Shown: positions 32,401 to 44,312, numbered from the stretch's first letter. The stretch is 64,000 bases of DNA from Musa acuminata AAA Group (GCF_036884655.1 NC_088356.1:15298501-15362500), one strand, 5' to 3'. Notes: a model not told the origin generated them from the sequence alone. Made by a program: numbers and translations.

Positions 32401-33568
32401 AGGTTTCAAAGTCAAGAGAAAAGAAAATATGGCGTGTAAGCTTAGGAAAAGATTATATGGACTCAAATAGGCACCTAGACAATGGTATAAGAAGTTTGAT
32501 TCCTTTATGATGTGCCAAGAATATGATAGAACCACATCTGATCATTGTGTATTTATGAAGAAATTTTCAGATGATGATTTTATTATTTTACTGCTATTTG
32601 TTGATGATATGCTGATTGTTGGCCATGATGTTGAAAAAATTGGAAAGCTTAAAAGAAAGCTAAGTAAGTCTTTTGCCATAAAAGACTTGGGATCGGTGAA
32701 ACAAATACTTGGCATAAAGATTCTTCATGATAGGAAGAAAAAGAAGATTTGGCTATCTCAGGAGACTTACATTCAAAAGGTTCTTGAAAGATTCAACATG
32801 AGTAAAGCCAAAGCAGTTTGTTCTCCACTTGCAGGTCATTTCAAGCTTAGTTCGAAACAATATCCTACAAGTGAGAAAGAAAAAGAAGAAATGTCCAGAG
32901 TGCCTTACTCATCTGCAATAGGCAGTTTGATGTATGCTATGGTTTGTACTAGGCCAGATATAGCTCATACAGTTAGAGTTGTCAACCGATTTCTCTCTAA
33001 TCCTAGAAAGGAACATTGGGCAGTAGTGAAATGGATATTAAGATATCTAAGAGGTACTTCCAGGTTATGTTTATGTTTTAGTGATGATGAACCTGTGTTA
33101 GAGGGGTACACAGATGCAGACATAGCAGGTGATACTGATTCCAAGAAGTCCACTTCGGGATTCTTGATGACATTTGCAGGAGGAGCAGTCTCTTGGCAGT
33201 CTAAGTTATAGAAGTGTGTTGCTCTATCAACCACAGAAGCATAATACATAGCAATTACTGAAGCCTGCAAGGAAGCTTTATGGATGAAAAAGTTTCTATA
33301 GGAATTGGGCTTGAAACAGGAAGGATATACTATTTACTGTGATAGTCAGAGCGCCATTCACATCTCCAAGAATTCAACATACCATTCTAGATCCAAGCAT
33401 ATTGATGTGAGATATCACTGGATACGTGATGTGCTTGAGATGAAAGAATTACAGTTAGAAAAAGTGCATACTAATGAGAATGGTTCAGATATATTGACAA
33501 AGTCTTTGCCTAAGGAGAAGCTTGAAGCATGTAGGCGAAGAGCGGGCTTGGTACAGCCCACCATATGA
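29494..33568 (+). pseudogene. Cop2 gag-pol polyprotein
   Basis: Starts at ATG 29494 (MEQSNGMIKLNSSNYSTWRR). Domains in order: gag, zinc knuckle CFHCNRPGHMKKEC (about 30173), protease WVIDSGASFHVTS (about 30337), GAG-pre-integrase LWHKRLGHI to CDHCLAGK, integrase (IRSDNAGEY, NGVAERMNR), RT (QLDVKTAFLYGD, LLLFVDDMLIVG near 32600), and RNase H to QPTI at 33568. Damage: in-frame stops at 29638, 30331, about 30402 and 31519, and more near 33209; the first integrase Asp position reads Asn (VHTNVCT); a 128/129-base tandem duplication at 31846-32102 plus indels puts RT in two other frames. Many changes are G-to-A type, as expected from decay of methylated DNA. Confidence 0.92.
31846..32102 (+). repeat. 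Tandem duplication inside Cop2 pol
   Basis: The unit starting TATGTTATGCTTACTGACGG occurs at 31846-31973 and again at 31974-32102. The first copy is one base shorter (AAGAACTATTC against AAGAAGCTATTC), which shifts the frame between integrase and RT. Confidence 0.9.
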
Positions 33569-33569
33569 G

Positions 33570-33584
33570 TTGGAGGGAGAGAAT
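33570..33584 (+). other. Cop2 polypurine tract
   Basis: TTGGAGGGAGAGAAT lies immediately before the 3' LTR, just after the pol stop. Confidence 0.85.
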
Positions 33585-34271
33585 TGTTAGGTCCAGCCCA
33601 TATGAGTGGGCTTAGACAAATTGGGCCGTTTGAGCCCAAATCAAATAAATCAATAATTAAGAGAGAAGTGAGGAAAAATATCATAGTGTGCAGTGCGTGC
33701 AGTGCATAGTGGCGTGCAGAGAAAAGAGGAGGGAGAAACAGAGAGAGAAAGTAAGGTTTCTAAGTTTTCTGCTTGACGATCGGTGGCCAAACGTTATCAG
33801 TTTTAGCCCAAATTTTATGTGGAGAATCCTTGCAACAAACTCTACAATCCTAACGGTGTTAATCTACAGTTTACCCTCTCTAAGGTACTTTCATGCTATA
33901 TCCACTCTGTGAGACCTAGAATTCTCTTTTGAGGAGATTCATCGTATATGATGATCTGCTAGAGCCAAGATCTATGTTCTTGATGTTATTGTGATCCTCT
34001 AGTTATTCTATAGAAGACCTATTATAAATCTGTTATCATTACTATTGATAGTGGAAGTTTGAGGTGGACTACGGTCCCGTAGTTTTTACCACATTGGGTT
34101 TTCCACATTAAAAATATTTGGTCTCACTGTGTGATTGATTATTTGCTCTATTGTTTATGCTATGCTGGTTGATATTTTCATTTGAATATCAAGTTGGTAT
34201 TTTGATGAGGAACCCATTTTGATACACAAAGAGATAAAAGAATATTTCGCTATAATTGGTTTTTCCCAACA
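33585..34271 (+). repeat. Cop2 3' LTR
   Basis: 687 bases, TGTTAGGTCC...CCCAACA, matching 28756-29441 with scattered changes. Followed by GCTAT. Confidence 0.95.
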
Positions 34272-34276
34272 GCTAT

Positions 34277-35096
34277 GAAGTAAAGTAGAATATAGTAAAG
34301 AGAATAAACAGTTAGGAAAAAACACATCAAAATTTATAGTGGTTCGGTCATAGTGACCTACATCCACTTCCGATTCCTCTCCCGTTGAGGTCACTGGTGT
34401 CCACTAAAGATCTTCCTTTAATAGACGAAGACCAATCACCTCTTTACAGCACTTTCCCCTTTTTATAGGTTTAGGAGATAACCTTTACAAGTCACTATTT
34501 TACAAGTATTCTCTCATACACCTCCCTTAGGACTAATTCTAAGCACTCGGAGGAGGGAACTCAAAGTTTTGATAGAGTTCACTCTATTTTTTCCTCAAGA
34601 ATTTTTTCCCCCTTTATAACTCACTTTCTTACTTTACAATGCAGGATAGAGTGGGGTATTTATAGGCCCCAAATGGATTCAAATTTGGATCCCAAAATTT
34701 AAATCCTTGAGATTTCGGGGTACGGGTGGTACCACCACCTGCACTAAGTGGTACCACCACCTACAGCCTGACATTAGGCCGTACCACCACCTAGTCTGGT
34801 GGTACCACTGCCTGACAACCCCGTAGACTGAGTTTTTTGAGTTTTTGAACTTATAAGCGGTTCCACCGCCTGTTCTAGTAGTGTCATCGCCTGTTTTGGC
34901 GGTGCTATCACCTGACCCAACTTTTGGGTCACTGAATGGGCCTCCCAATGAGCCCAAATCAGTCAATTAAGACACAATTGACCCCTAATTGAGTTAGCAT
35001 TATTACACCAAAAGCTAATTCAATTAGCCCCCTAAACTACTTCGATCTTAGACAAATGATTACAAAGCATGAATCCTTTGTTTGACATGTTATTGG
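34277..35096 (-). repeat. L-A 5' LTR, second part, truncated
   Basis: It resumes after the GCTAT duplication at 34272-34276: GTGGTTCGGTCATAGTGACC, a TATA box near 34657-34664, then a dense set of GGTACCACC motifs (34728-34910). It stops abruptly at 35096 where Cop3 begins. The outer end of the LTR is not found next to Cop3's other side. Confidence 0.8.
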
Positions 35097-35431
35097 TGTT
35101 GGAATTAAACTTGTTCAAGTGTCATAAAGAGATTCATTTAAATGTTCATTGCATCGAGAAGAAGATTCATTATATCAAGAAGAAAAAATAGATTAAAAGT
35201 TTATGGAAGGATAAGTCAAATTGGTTATTGATTCTTGAAAGAGAATGATTCATCTTGAATACAATTATTGTAATGTATCTTTGGGCTATATAAACCCCAT
35301 ATGTTGGGTCATGAAATAAATAGAGTTTCTAAATTTGTAAAGAGTTTTCTTGAGAGAAATATAGAAGATTGAAGCTTGTCTACTCTTCCTCTGTTTGATA
35401 ACTCTATCCCTTCTTCCTATCAAGATCAACA
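35097..35431 (+). repeat. Cop3 5' LTR
   Basis: 335 bases from TGTTGGAATTAAAC to GATCAACA, with GGGCTATATAAACCCC as a likely TATA region near 35287. Adjacent to a Met-tRNA primer site. The short LTR and gag text suggest an Ale-like lineage (tentative). Confidence 0.85.
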
Positions 35432-35433
35432 TT

Positions 35434-35445
35434 TGGTATCAGAGC
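35434..35445 (+). other. Primer binding site, Cop3
   Basis: TGGTATCAGAGC, a perfect match to the Met-tRNA complement, two bases after the LTR. Confidence 0.95.
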
Positions 35446-35457
35446 ATAGGTTAAGCC

Positions 35458-37055
35458 ATGACCTCTTTCTCAAGTACCATCCAACTCTAGATCCCCAGAT
35501 TGACAAAAAAAAAAATTATGACATATGGTGCATCCAAATGAAGGTTCTTCTAGGCTCCCAAGATGCATGAGAGTTTGTAGAAGATGGATTTATTGAACCA
35601 AGTCCAACAGAAGAAGGAGCAATGAATGCAAAAGGAAGAAAACAACTCAAAGAAAGAAGGAAGAAGGAGAAAAATGCTTTGTTCACAATCTACTAAGGGC
35701 TTGATGATACAATGTTAGAGATCATCGCTCCAGCAAATACTTCAAAGGAGGCTTGGGAAATACTTCAAAAAGTATTCGGTAGTGTTGATAAGGTAAAGAA
35801 ACTTCGTCTACAAGTTTTACGAGCCGAGTTTAAAAAATTACAATAAGGTACTTCTGAAACTATTTCTGATTACTTCTCAAAAATCATTTCTATTGTTCAT
35901 CAAATGAGACGAAATGGTGAACAAGTAAATGATCAGATAGTAATAGAAAAAATAGTGAGATCTCTAGATCCAAAATTTGATTTTATTGTTGTTGCGATTG
36001 AAGAATCTAAAGATTTGGAAAAAAATGTCTTTAGAAGAACTTATGGGTTTCCTTCAAGTTTATGAACAAAGGATTACAAAAAGAGGGGAAGACAAAACTA
36101 TAGAGCAAGCACTACAACAAAGCTTACTCTTGAAAATAAAGGCGCATCAAATTCTCAAAGAGAAAGAGGACGAGGACAAAGAGGAAGAGGAGGCAAAAAT
36201 CAGACCAATCGAGAATCTCTAAACAATGAAGGTGGTGGAGAAAATTCTAGCCAAAGAGGCCGAGGTTATGGCCAAGGATGTGGCCGAGGCCGTGGACGTG
36301 GCAGAAATTATAAAAAGTCTGAAATACAATACTATATTTACAAAAGGTATGGACATTACTCTTATGAATGTTATTATAATCCTAACAATCAATGTGATAA
36401 GGCAAATTTTATTGATGAAGAAAAGAACGAAAATCAAGTTTTACTAATGTGTTATGATAATTTGAAAGATGATCAATCTATGACATGGTATTTAGATACA
36501 AGATCCTCAAATCACATGTGTAGCATTAAAGAGTTATTTTCAAAAATGAATACAAGTTATTCTGGGAACATTACAATTGGTGATTTGTCTCAAAGACCAA
36601 TAAAAGGCAAAGGTAAAATTCTCCTTGAACTTAATAATGGCAAAGAATTATGTATTTTAGATATTTATTATGTTCTTGATATGAAAAATAATATTTTAAG
36701 CTTGGGATAATTGCTTGAAAAAGGTTATGAAATTGAGATGAAAGATATGGCTCTCTTAATTCGTGACAAGAATTAAACATTGATATCACATGTGAAAATG
36801 GTAAAGAATAGAATGTTTCCTCTGCATTTAAGTATTTTTTATCAATCAAATTATTTTAAAGCTAATATTGAGGATATTTCTATACTTTGGCATCTTAGAT
36901 ATGCTCGCTTAAATTTTGAGGCTTAGAAACTTCTAGAGAAGTATAATATGGTGATAGGAATGCCAAAAAATTCATCGCCCATCAAAATTATGTGAAGTAT
37001 GTGTGATGGGTAAACAAGAAAGAAAGCCTTTCAAAGTAAGAAGAATAAAAAGAGC
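35458..37055 (+). pseudogene. Cop3 gag-protease-preintegrase remnant
   Basis: Begins near ATG 35458, with a frameshift within the first 15 codons. Gag text [47 protein letters not shown] and [20 protein letters not shown] is clear. A Lys/Glu-rich then Gly/Arg-type region follows around 36060-36310, where the knuckle is expected in another frame. Protease reads TWYLDTRSSNHMC (36483), with Arg in place of the catalytic-loop Gly. The pre-integrase region contains LWHLRYARLNFEA and ends at KQERKPFKV (about 37010-37035). Stops lie at 35571, about 35691, 35845, 36710 and 36925. Confidence 0.85.
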
Positions 37056-37245
37056 ATGCCATATCCATAATATATTTCATGTTTCGATGATCAAAAAGTA
37101 TATACTTGATCCCTCTCATACAATTAAGTATGAGCCCATGGAGGTCGATAAAGACTTGTCTTATGTGGAAGAGCCCACTCAGATTGTTGATAAGAAGGAA
37201 AAGATCCTAAGGAATCGAGTTATCCCTCTAGTTAAAGTAATATAG
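37003..37245 (+). pseudogene. Chimeric copia/gypsy ORF across the fusion
   Basis: One open frame of 80 codons starts in copia pre-integrase text (GKQERKPFKVRRIKRA) and continues into gypsy integrase C-terminal text (HNIFHVSMIKKYILDPSH, then DLSYVEEPTQIVDKKEKILRN). The two halves belong to different retrotransposon superfamilies. The frame is open across the joint, but nothing suggests it is functional. Confidence 0.8.
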
Positions 37246-37360
37246 AGATATCATTCTGGAGAGGAAACAACCTAGGAGCTAGAGGAGGAAATGAAGAAAG
37301 TTTATCCTCATCTTTTCATCAATGGAGGTATGATAAATTTAGAGTACTAAAATTTTCTTT

Positions 37361-37375
37361 TGGGGGGGGGGGGAG
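37361..37375 (+). other. Gyp3 polypurine tract
   Basis: A G-run of about twelve followed by AG directly before TGTAACATCCC. An unusually pure G tract, possibly lengthened by slippage. Confidence 0.75.
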
Positions 37376-40047
37376 TGTAACATCCCTCGTTTCTAAATTT
37401 TCATATAAGTTTCTAATTGTAATGTAAATATTCATTTTAAATTTTATAGAAGAGCTTAAATATAATTCTGAGGACCTATTTGTAAACCCTAGGGATCTAA
37501 TCATAAATATAATAATACAAAGACTAAATTACAAAATGTATAAAATAACAAATCCCCCCGCCTAAGCCTCTCTGCCTTCGTTCTTAAGGAACCTAAGAAG
37601 GCAGCTTGCATTGAGAAGAGAGGAAGAGAGAAAGAAGAAGAAAACAAAGGAAGAAGAAGAGGAGAAATTTGGGGCTTTGGATTTCTTTTGCTCAAATCTT
37701 ATTATTGGGAGTCAAAATTCTCAAAGGCAAGTAATCTAACCCCATCCTATAGAAATATTAGTCACTGTTCTCATATTAATTTTGAATAATTCGAAAGATT
37801 TCAGTTTAGAACTTGATATTTCTCTTGTTAGATACAAAACCATGAATCTGAAAGTTTTCAGTAATCTGACCCTTATTCATTATTTCAAATATAACTTTTA
37901 GCGCCAAACTTGGATTTAGGCAAAACCTTACTCATTTGAAAGTAACTCTTATACCTTACTTTGGACACTGAGATTGAAAGATTTGGACACCAAATACCTA
38001 TCCTAACTTCTGTTTCAATTAACCCTACAGATTCTGCAAAATAGGGACCATAACTTCTGATCCTTGGATACTAAACTAATTATAAGTCCCGATTGGAAAC
38101 TCTGATTTTTGCCAAACTTATTTTATTAGAAACTAGACTGATAGATCTTTTTTTGATACCTAGATTGAAATATTTATATTTTAAATGCCTACTTATTTAT
38201 CTATTGAACCCGACCCTATGAATTCTGCAAAACTGAGATTTTATTTCCTTACCTTTGGTTACCAAATTATTTGTAACTCTCTTTTAGAAACTCTAATTCA
38301 TATAAAAATTATTTTATCTAAAATTAAATTGAAATATCTTTCCAATGATATATTTCTAAGTAAATTGGAGCATAATTGATAGTTTGAATCATTGGTTCAA
38401 TCTGCCTCTCGAATTCTACCAGAAATCGAGCTTTGGTCGATTTCACCTGTTTTTGTTCTATTCCCTTTGGAAATTGATTTCATTTAGCATTTTTTTTTTA
38501 ATTGAGATTTATACTACTGCTATGAATTCTTGTATGCTCTTGTCCTTAAATTATTTGAATTCTTGAAATCTTTTATGTAAAGTTTATATTGTATCACATT
38601 GTTTCATATGGACACATGTATATTCTGTTGTTCCGCATGTGCTCCCGATATATGCCATAATCCTAGTATATGCTTGCCTTTGTTTCCTTTCAAATTTGAA
38701 TGCATTTGTGAAAGATTATGTTTGCATCATATTGACTCATAAAGGCATATGTACGTTTCGTTATTCCGCATGTGCTTCCGATATATGCTAATTTTATTGT
38801 TCACACTATCCTTTTGTGCTCTAGTGTTTTTAGGATATTTTGGAACTTTGCCAGAAATGGTAAAGGGATTATGCTTAGAGCCTGCGATACTTTGTTGGCC
38901 CCTTTGGCTTCACCTAGATGTGGGTGGATGGAGCTCCCAAACGTGGGAGACTTCTGTCTGGTGGTCATTCAGAAATGGATGAATCACATTCTATCTATGG
39001 TCCCACCATACCGTCTGTATGTTTGATATGATATCCAGAGCTTTGGGTATATGTTTTTATATATACTTTGGATAAGAATGATATGAATGCAACGTCAAAT
39101 ATGACGTTTGAGCTTCTATTTCATATTTGTTCTTTGATATGTTCCGAAATATTTCTTATGCTTCTGAAATGTTTCATTTACCATTAATAAGCTTCGAAAC
39201 ATTCTATTTGTTATTGATATGCTCCGAAACGTTTCATTCACCATTGTTATGCTCTGAAATATTCCATATACCGTTGATATGCTCTAGAACATTTCATATG
39301 CTATTGATATGCTCCAATTACTCTGTGCTCCATTTATTATGAATCAAATATGTTTTGAATGAAATGACATTTGTGATTTTGTATTTAATGAGATGGCACC
39401 CTTGAATCTCTTGTATTCGACCTGGCATTATGATATTGAGATTATATCTATGAATTCTTGTGTTCTGCCTTACATTTTGATACCCTGTTTGTTTGAAAAT
39501 CGTCCTCTTTTGCCATGGATATGTTAGTCGCTTGCTGAGCTTTATATGCTCACTCCGTTGCTATATAAATTTTTTAGGATAGCTTGTTGTAAAAATTGGG
39601 CTGAGACAGTAGAAGGCTAGAAGATTTTGGGCAGATCTTTGTTAGTAGACATGTTTTTATTGCATAAGTATACTCTGTGTCTAATGAAATGTGATGGTAA
39701 ATCTAAACTTATGGGTTTTGTACAAGTTTAAAGGACCACTCATGTTTGAAATTTTGAAATGTTAAGTTTAGTGTATAATGATATGAACTGGTGGTAAATG
39801 GTTGGAGATCTAATTATATAAATTGTTTAGCTTGTGGATTTATAAGTATTGTTAATGTTTTGTTAAGTTGGCTTGGGTTTCTATAAATATGAATTATCAA
39901 GTTATGTGATATATGATTATAAACTGCACAGGTTTTATGGATGTGAATTTGACTAAATATTTTTCAGTGTCCTCAAATATTATTTTGGATCCTAGATTGA
40001 TTTGTTGAGTGAATTATAATATTATCGATATTTTTGAGGGCGTGACA
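37376..40047 (+). repeat. Gyp3 3' LTR
   Basis: Starts TGTAACATCCC after the purine tract and is taken to end at GAGGGCGTGACA (40047). It contains duplicated text around CCGCATGTGCTCCCGATATATGCC (about 38632) and CCGCATGTGCTTCCGATATATGC (about 38766), and a minisatellite at 39137-39320. No second LTR copy in the window confirms the right end. No gene is seen; short ORFs are not supported. Confidence 0.7.
39137..39320 (+). repeat. Minisatellite in Gyp3 LTR
   Basis: Roughly six diverged units of 30-34 bases built on GATATGCTCCGAAACGTTTC plus a short ACCATT-type spacer. Confidence 0.75.
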
Positions 40048-40050
40048 TGC

Positions 40051-40497
40051 TGTCACGGACAAACTTCTAAACACGATGTGTGATGTAATGCTTATGTACG
40101 TCCGTATCTTTTGGTATGTTCATGCTTTACACAACATGTAGAGGGACCACCGAAGGCTTAATAGTCCCATTTTGGTTGGGTTTGGTGGCCGCTTTAGGCT
40201 TGTAAATAAAGGTTGTGTCATATGGACACTTGTGAGAGATTTTCGATCTGTAGTGGACCATTTTAACCCTTTATTGTGTAACTATTCAGAGCTTATAAAG
40301 TCTGTTTGTAATTTGCATTGTCTATAAAGTATTTTCATAAATGTTTACTTGTGTATCCCGAGTGAGGCATTTTCTCTAACCCATTTTCTCTTTTATGGGT
40401 CGTAAGGGATCATGGGAGGCTTCGGGGAGGCTGACCTTTATGAACGGATACGCAAGGGTGCCGCACGACTTAGGCAAAACCAGATAAGTCCATGACA
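40051..40497 (+). repeat. LARD-like element 5' LTR
   Basis: 447 bases, TGTCACGGACAAAC...CATGACA, repeated at 43866-44312. Adjacent to a Met-tRNA-type primer site. Confidence 0.92.
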
Positions 40498-40499
40498 GA

Positions 40500-40511
40500 T
40501 AGTATCAGAGC
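40500..40511 (+). other. Primer binding site, LARD-like element
   Basis: TAGTATCAGAGC, one change from the Met-tRNA complement. Confidence 0.85.
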
Positions 40512-43500
40512 AGGACAAGCACTCATAGAAACACTTGGCATGCAAACGTGGGGGACCTAGCGGGGCTGCGTTGAGGTCAGTCAGCACACGTGCAACCGTT
40601 TGGGGGAATTGCTAACTCGAAGAATTCGGTACTCATGCATGGGCTTGTATGCAGACGATGGAATGTTCGCGACCATCCCAAGGCGACCGAAACTCAGCGC
40701 CATAGAGCATTGAAACCTTCTCTTCGGCATGTGAAGGATATGTCTGTAGGAGGCTGAAGTGTACAACGAGTTCAGCATGTTGCTAGGCCTTGAGTGGTGC
40801 AGCGGGGGCTGTATTGACATGGAGTTGTAATCTAGCAAGTACGTTTATAGGAGGTAGAACAATGTGCAGTTTGTTTAGCAAATCGGAGTAGTCCAAGGGG
40901 ATGGTGGTCTCCGAAACAAAGAGAGATGTTGCTCCAACGGGATAGATATCCAGGAGGGATAAGTCCCGGCTCTTCAGAGGGAGAATCATGTGCAACAGAT
41001 CGCACATGTTGAGGAGTACCTCAACAAATAATAACTCCATGAAGCTCAATGGACCAAGCAAGCAGCGAGGAGTCATTACATGATCTCATTTGAGAGAATG
41101 CATTGGTGGATGCATTGCAAGATCAAGTGGGAGAGCAACCCAAAGCAACACAAATGAAGGCACACTTGGAGTCGATATGGAGATCGGACTCAAGGGAGGG
41201 CTGACCTGTGGAATGGTGGGCACGAGGGCTACCATCAACTCAATGCAAAACGAGGAGCAGAGCAACTTGGGTGTAACTTGGCGAAGTACCCAAGCCGCAT
41301 GAAGGGAACCAGCATAGAAGATGGAACATAGAGCGGAGGCACAGTGCTTTCCTTAGACAGAGGTCAAGGACATGAACTTTTGCAAAGGCAAGAGCAGGAT
41401 CATGTTGTTCTATGGGTCCTTCATTCTGACGGAGCTAACTCATCTTACATGGTGCCAAAGATGAAGGGAGCTTTTGGGCACATGCATCTTATCTCGGAGA
41501 AGCATTTGATGGAGGAACTAAGGCGACTCAACTTGCGGAGATGAAGTTGGGTTCAGAAGGCCTTGGCATGGGGCAAGAGGATGCGGAGGTAGGTACTCTT
41601 GAAGAATATACCACAGTGTTGTCATTCAAGTTGCCATGAAGGAAGTGGTGTGCAGTGGAGTTTATGCTGGTAGGGGAAAAGGCCCAGGATCTAGACAATG
41701 ATGCACCATTTTCAGTGAAGTCGGTGGACTTCAGGAGCTACTAGGCGACGGACTGTCCTAGAGCGGTGCTTCATCTAGGTGTGACCCAAGAGTAGGTGGA
41801 TGAAGGTCAATTGCCAAAGGAGCAAACAAAATCGAAGGTGGAAGAGACCCTGCGATGTATTGGCAGAGGCCACATATGGAGGGATCACAATTCGAGTTCA
41901 TCCCACAAGGATCAGAATGCAATAGAGATGTCACCAGGAGGCAACATGGTGTAGCGGATCGTGATGGAACAGTTCGTGGCAATGCGATACACACGACATA
42001 GTCCCATGAGGGACTAGATCATATGGAGGTATGATTGGGAGCTATTGGAAGCTCCACTTCAGTGAACAATATGATGACAAGAAGGGCTTTGGATTTAAGG
42101 AGTGAAGGTCATGGTACCACAAAGGCAGGTCTTCTGTACGTGCATCAAATTTTGTATCGGATGAAAGCCTTGGTCATCAGCATATGGGGGCTGTGTTCTA
42201 CTAAGGAAAAAGTTTGAATGCAAGTATCAGTGAGTCCCATGGGAGGAACTTGATCATGCAGAGGTATGATCGAAGCAACTAGAGAGTTGGACTGCTCCAG
42301 AGCCCATATTCTCTTAAGGGAGCCCGGTAAATCAGAGGACAAGATCGAGTAAGCGAACGTTGCTGTTAAGGAAGCTAAGGAGAACAGAATCGGTGCAAAT
42401 CCTACAACGTGATGGCAGAGGCCATGCATGGGAGTTACAGTCTGTCTTTCTATCAACCAAACGGAGCTGCTTGGAGAACATAGAGGTGTTGAAGCAGGGG
42501 GTCAAAAGGGGTGAGGAAGTGATGACGAGTCCAGAGGGACTTAGCTACCCAAAATCAAGCATCAGTTAGAATGGAGGTAGACTTGGAGGAGTGCCACAGA
42601 GACATATCTACTGATCATGAAGAGAAGGGATATAGATGCGAGGCAATGGATAGTAGGGCCATGGGCATGGCAGCACCATAGTACCACAAAGGCGGGACTT
42701 CCATGAAAGTCATTGATCCCTTGCTCTCATGGAGGGAGAGTGCTTGGTCATGAAAGTGGCCAAGGAGGTGGAGCATGCAGAGGCAAACTCCAAGTATCGA
42801 GACAAGATTGAAGAGTAGAGGCCAAAGAACTTCGTAAGACCGGTGTCCTTGAGCTTCTCATCAAGATAGCTGAAAGTGAAGGACTTCGGGTCATGCTAGA
42901 GTACACGACCAAGGAACGAAGCTGGCAGTACGCAGTGCTATACCTTTGCTACTCAGTGGAGTAGGCAATAGGGTTGACGGAGAAGATAGTACAATCCCAG
43001 AGGTGACCAAATCTATTAGAGAATTACTCCAAGATGGGGTGAAAACTTCCTGCATTCCAAAAGTTCGATAACATTGAGAAGGTGAATCACTGTAACTAAC
43101 TCAATGCAAGGAGTATAAACACTTTAAGTGCTTCAGAAGTATGAGCAAAGAGCAGGCGTAGGTCAGTAACTAGCTCGATGCATGGAGTACAACCTTGAGG
43201 AGGCGGGCGAAGTCAAGTAACCTTCTCAACTCTTAAGAGAATAGACGAAACTGAGTACCCTAATTTTCTTATCTATACAGCAAAGGAGCTCTGCACAGGT
43301 TCAAAGACCCTTCGAGGATAATAGAAGACAATTGTTATCAAATCCTCACCAACGGTGATTAGTGCTACTGAGAGTAGATTGTCAGCTTCATTTCCCAACG
43401 AAATTCCAATCGAAAGTGGAAGTGATGCAAATCTACTTGGAAGTGACAACTAAGTGAAAGAAGAGTCAATGAGCAAATTTTGTGGAGGAAGGACCCAAAA

Positions 43501-43850
43501 CTTCAGAAGTTTGCTAGGAGGTGCTCGTTAAAGCTCTAACAAGCATCCACTCAGTTCAAGCAGCATGAGGCATTGGAGAGACTGTCGCATAGTAAGGATA
43601 GTCTTTTCCTTCATTTGGAGGATCCGCAGGAACCAACAGGGATCATCACAACTCAGCCAACCCCATGCTAGAGTTAGAGTCATTGGCGATTTGAAGCAGC
43701 ATGGTGGATCAAAGGTTCGACTACTCAAAAACAGTAGCGGAGAGCAGTTGGGAGCCAGGAGGCGCATTGCAACTGGAGTAGAAGATTAAAGACTCAGTAA
43801 AGGCAAGGAGTTGTAGTGGCAGTAAAGGCTTCAATAAGAACGTCGAAGGA
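40512..43850 (+). other. LARD-like internal region, non-coding
   Basis: About 3.3 kb with many stops in all frames. Short diverged internal repeats are visible: TGGCAGAGGCCA-type text near 41856 and 42411, GTACCACAAAGGC near 42115 and 42680, and GATCAT..GAGGTATGAT near 42017 and 42250. These hint at a region grown by duplication or derived from long-decayed coding DNA. I recognise no protein. Confidence 0.7.
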
Positions 43851-43851
43851 A

Positions 43852-43865
43852 TAAGTGGGGGAGAA
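43852..43865 (+). other. Polypurine tract, LARD-like element
   Basis: AAGTGGGGGAGAA directly precedes the 3' LTR at 43866. Confidence 0.85.
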
Positions 43866-44312
43866 TATCATGGACAAACTTCTAAACAGGATGTGTGATG
43901 TAATACTTATGTACGTCCGTGTCATTTGGTATGTTCATGCTTTGCAGAGCATATAGAGGGACGGCTGAAGGCTTAATAGTCCCATTTTAGTTGGGTTTGG
44001 TGGCCTCTTTAGGCTTGTAAATAAAGGTTGTGTCATATGGACACTTGTGGGAGATTTTCGATTTATAGTGGACCATTTTGACCCTTTGTTGTGTAACTGT
44101 TCAGAGCTTGTAAAGTTTATTTGTAATTTACATTATCTATGAAGTGTTTTCGGAAATGTTTGCTTATGGATCCCGAGTGAGATATTTTCTCTAACTTGTT
44201 TTCTCTTTTGTGGATCCTAAGGGACCATGGGAGACTTCGGGAAGGCTGACCTTTGCGGACGGACACACAAGGGTTCCGCATGACTTAGGTAAAACCAGAT
44301 AAGTCTGTGATA
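43866..44312 (+). repeat. LARD-like element 3' LTR
   Basis: 447-base copy of the 5' LTR. Its ends read TATCATGG...GTGATA, so both termini carry changes relative to the 5' LTR. Confidence 0.92.

Larger units (their letters stand above)
28756..34271 (+). mobile_element. Cop2: complete Ty1/copia element (Tork/Tnt1-like)
   Basis: LTRs of 686 and 687 bases, primer site, gag-pol and polypurine tract, all plus strand. It is flanked by a perfect 5-base duplication GCTAT (28751-28755 and 34272-34276), so it is an unrearranged insertion in the L-A 5' LTR. Confidence 0.95.
35097..37055 (+). mobile_element. Cop3: 5' half of a Ty1/copia element
   Basis: Short LTR, primer site, gag, protease and pre-integrase region, plus strand. 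It ends within the integrase-proximal region where gypsy sequence begins. No 3' LTR of this family is present. Confidence 0.85.
37055..40047 (+). mobile_element. Gyp3: 3' end of a Ty3/gypsy element with long LTR
   Basis: From the integrase C-terminus through a polypurine tract to a 2.67 kb LTR. The tail reads to about 37348 (HSGEETT, ELEEEMKKVYPHLF), with a stop at 37243. The text is typical of Tekay/Del-like chromoviruses with long LTRs; lineage tentative. The 5' part of the element is absent. Confidence 0.8.
40051..44312 (+). mobile_element. Large non-autonomous LTR element (LARD-like)
   Basis: Two 447-base LTRs flank about 3.4 kb with a primer site at the left and a purine tract at the right, so the orientation is plus. 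No long ORF and no gag, protease, integrase or RT text is visible. The flanks CATGC (left) and ATACG (right) do not match. LARD denotes large retrotransposon derivatives that rely on proteins from other elements. Confidence 0.85.

Noticed and set aside
38185..39342. Short ORFs in the Gyp3 LTR
   Set aside because: 60-85 codons, hydrophobic or repetitive (from the minisatellite), no recognisable family, inside an LTR.
40581..43789. Short ORFs in the LARD-like interior
   Set aside because: None exceeds about 117 codons, they overlap on both strands, and none shows a domain or start context I would trust.
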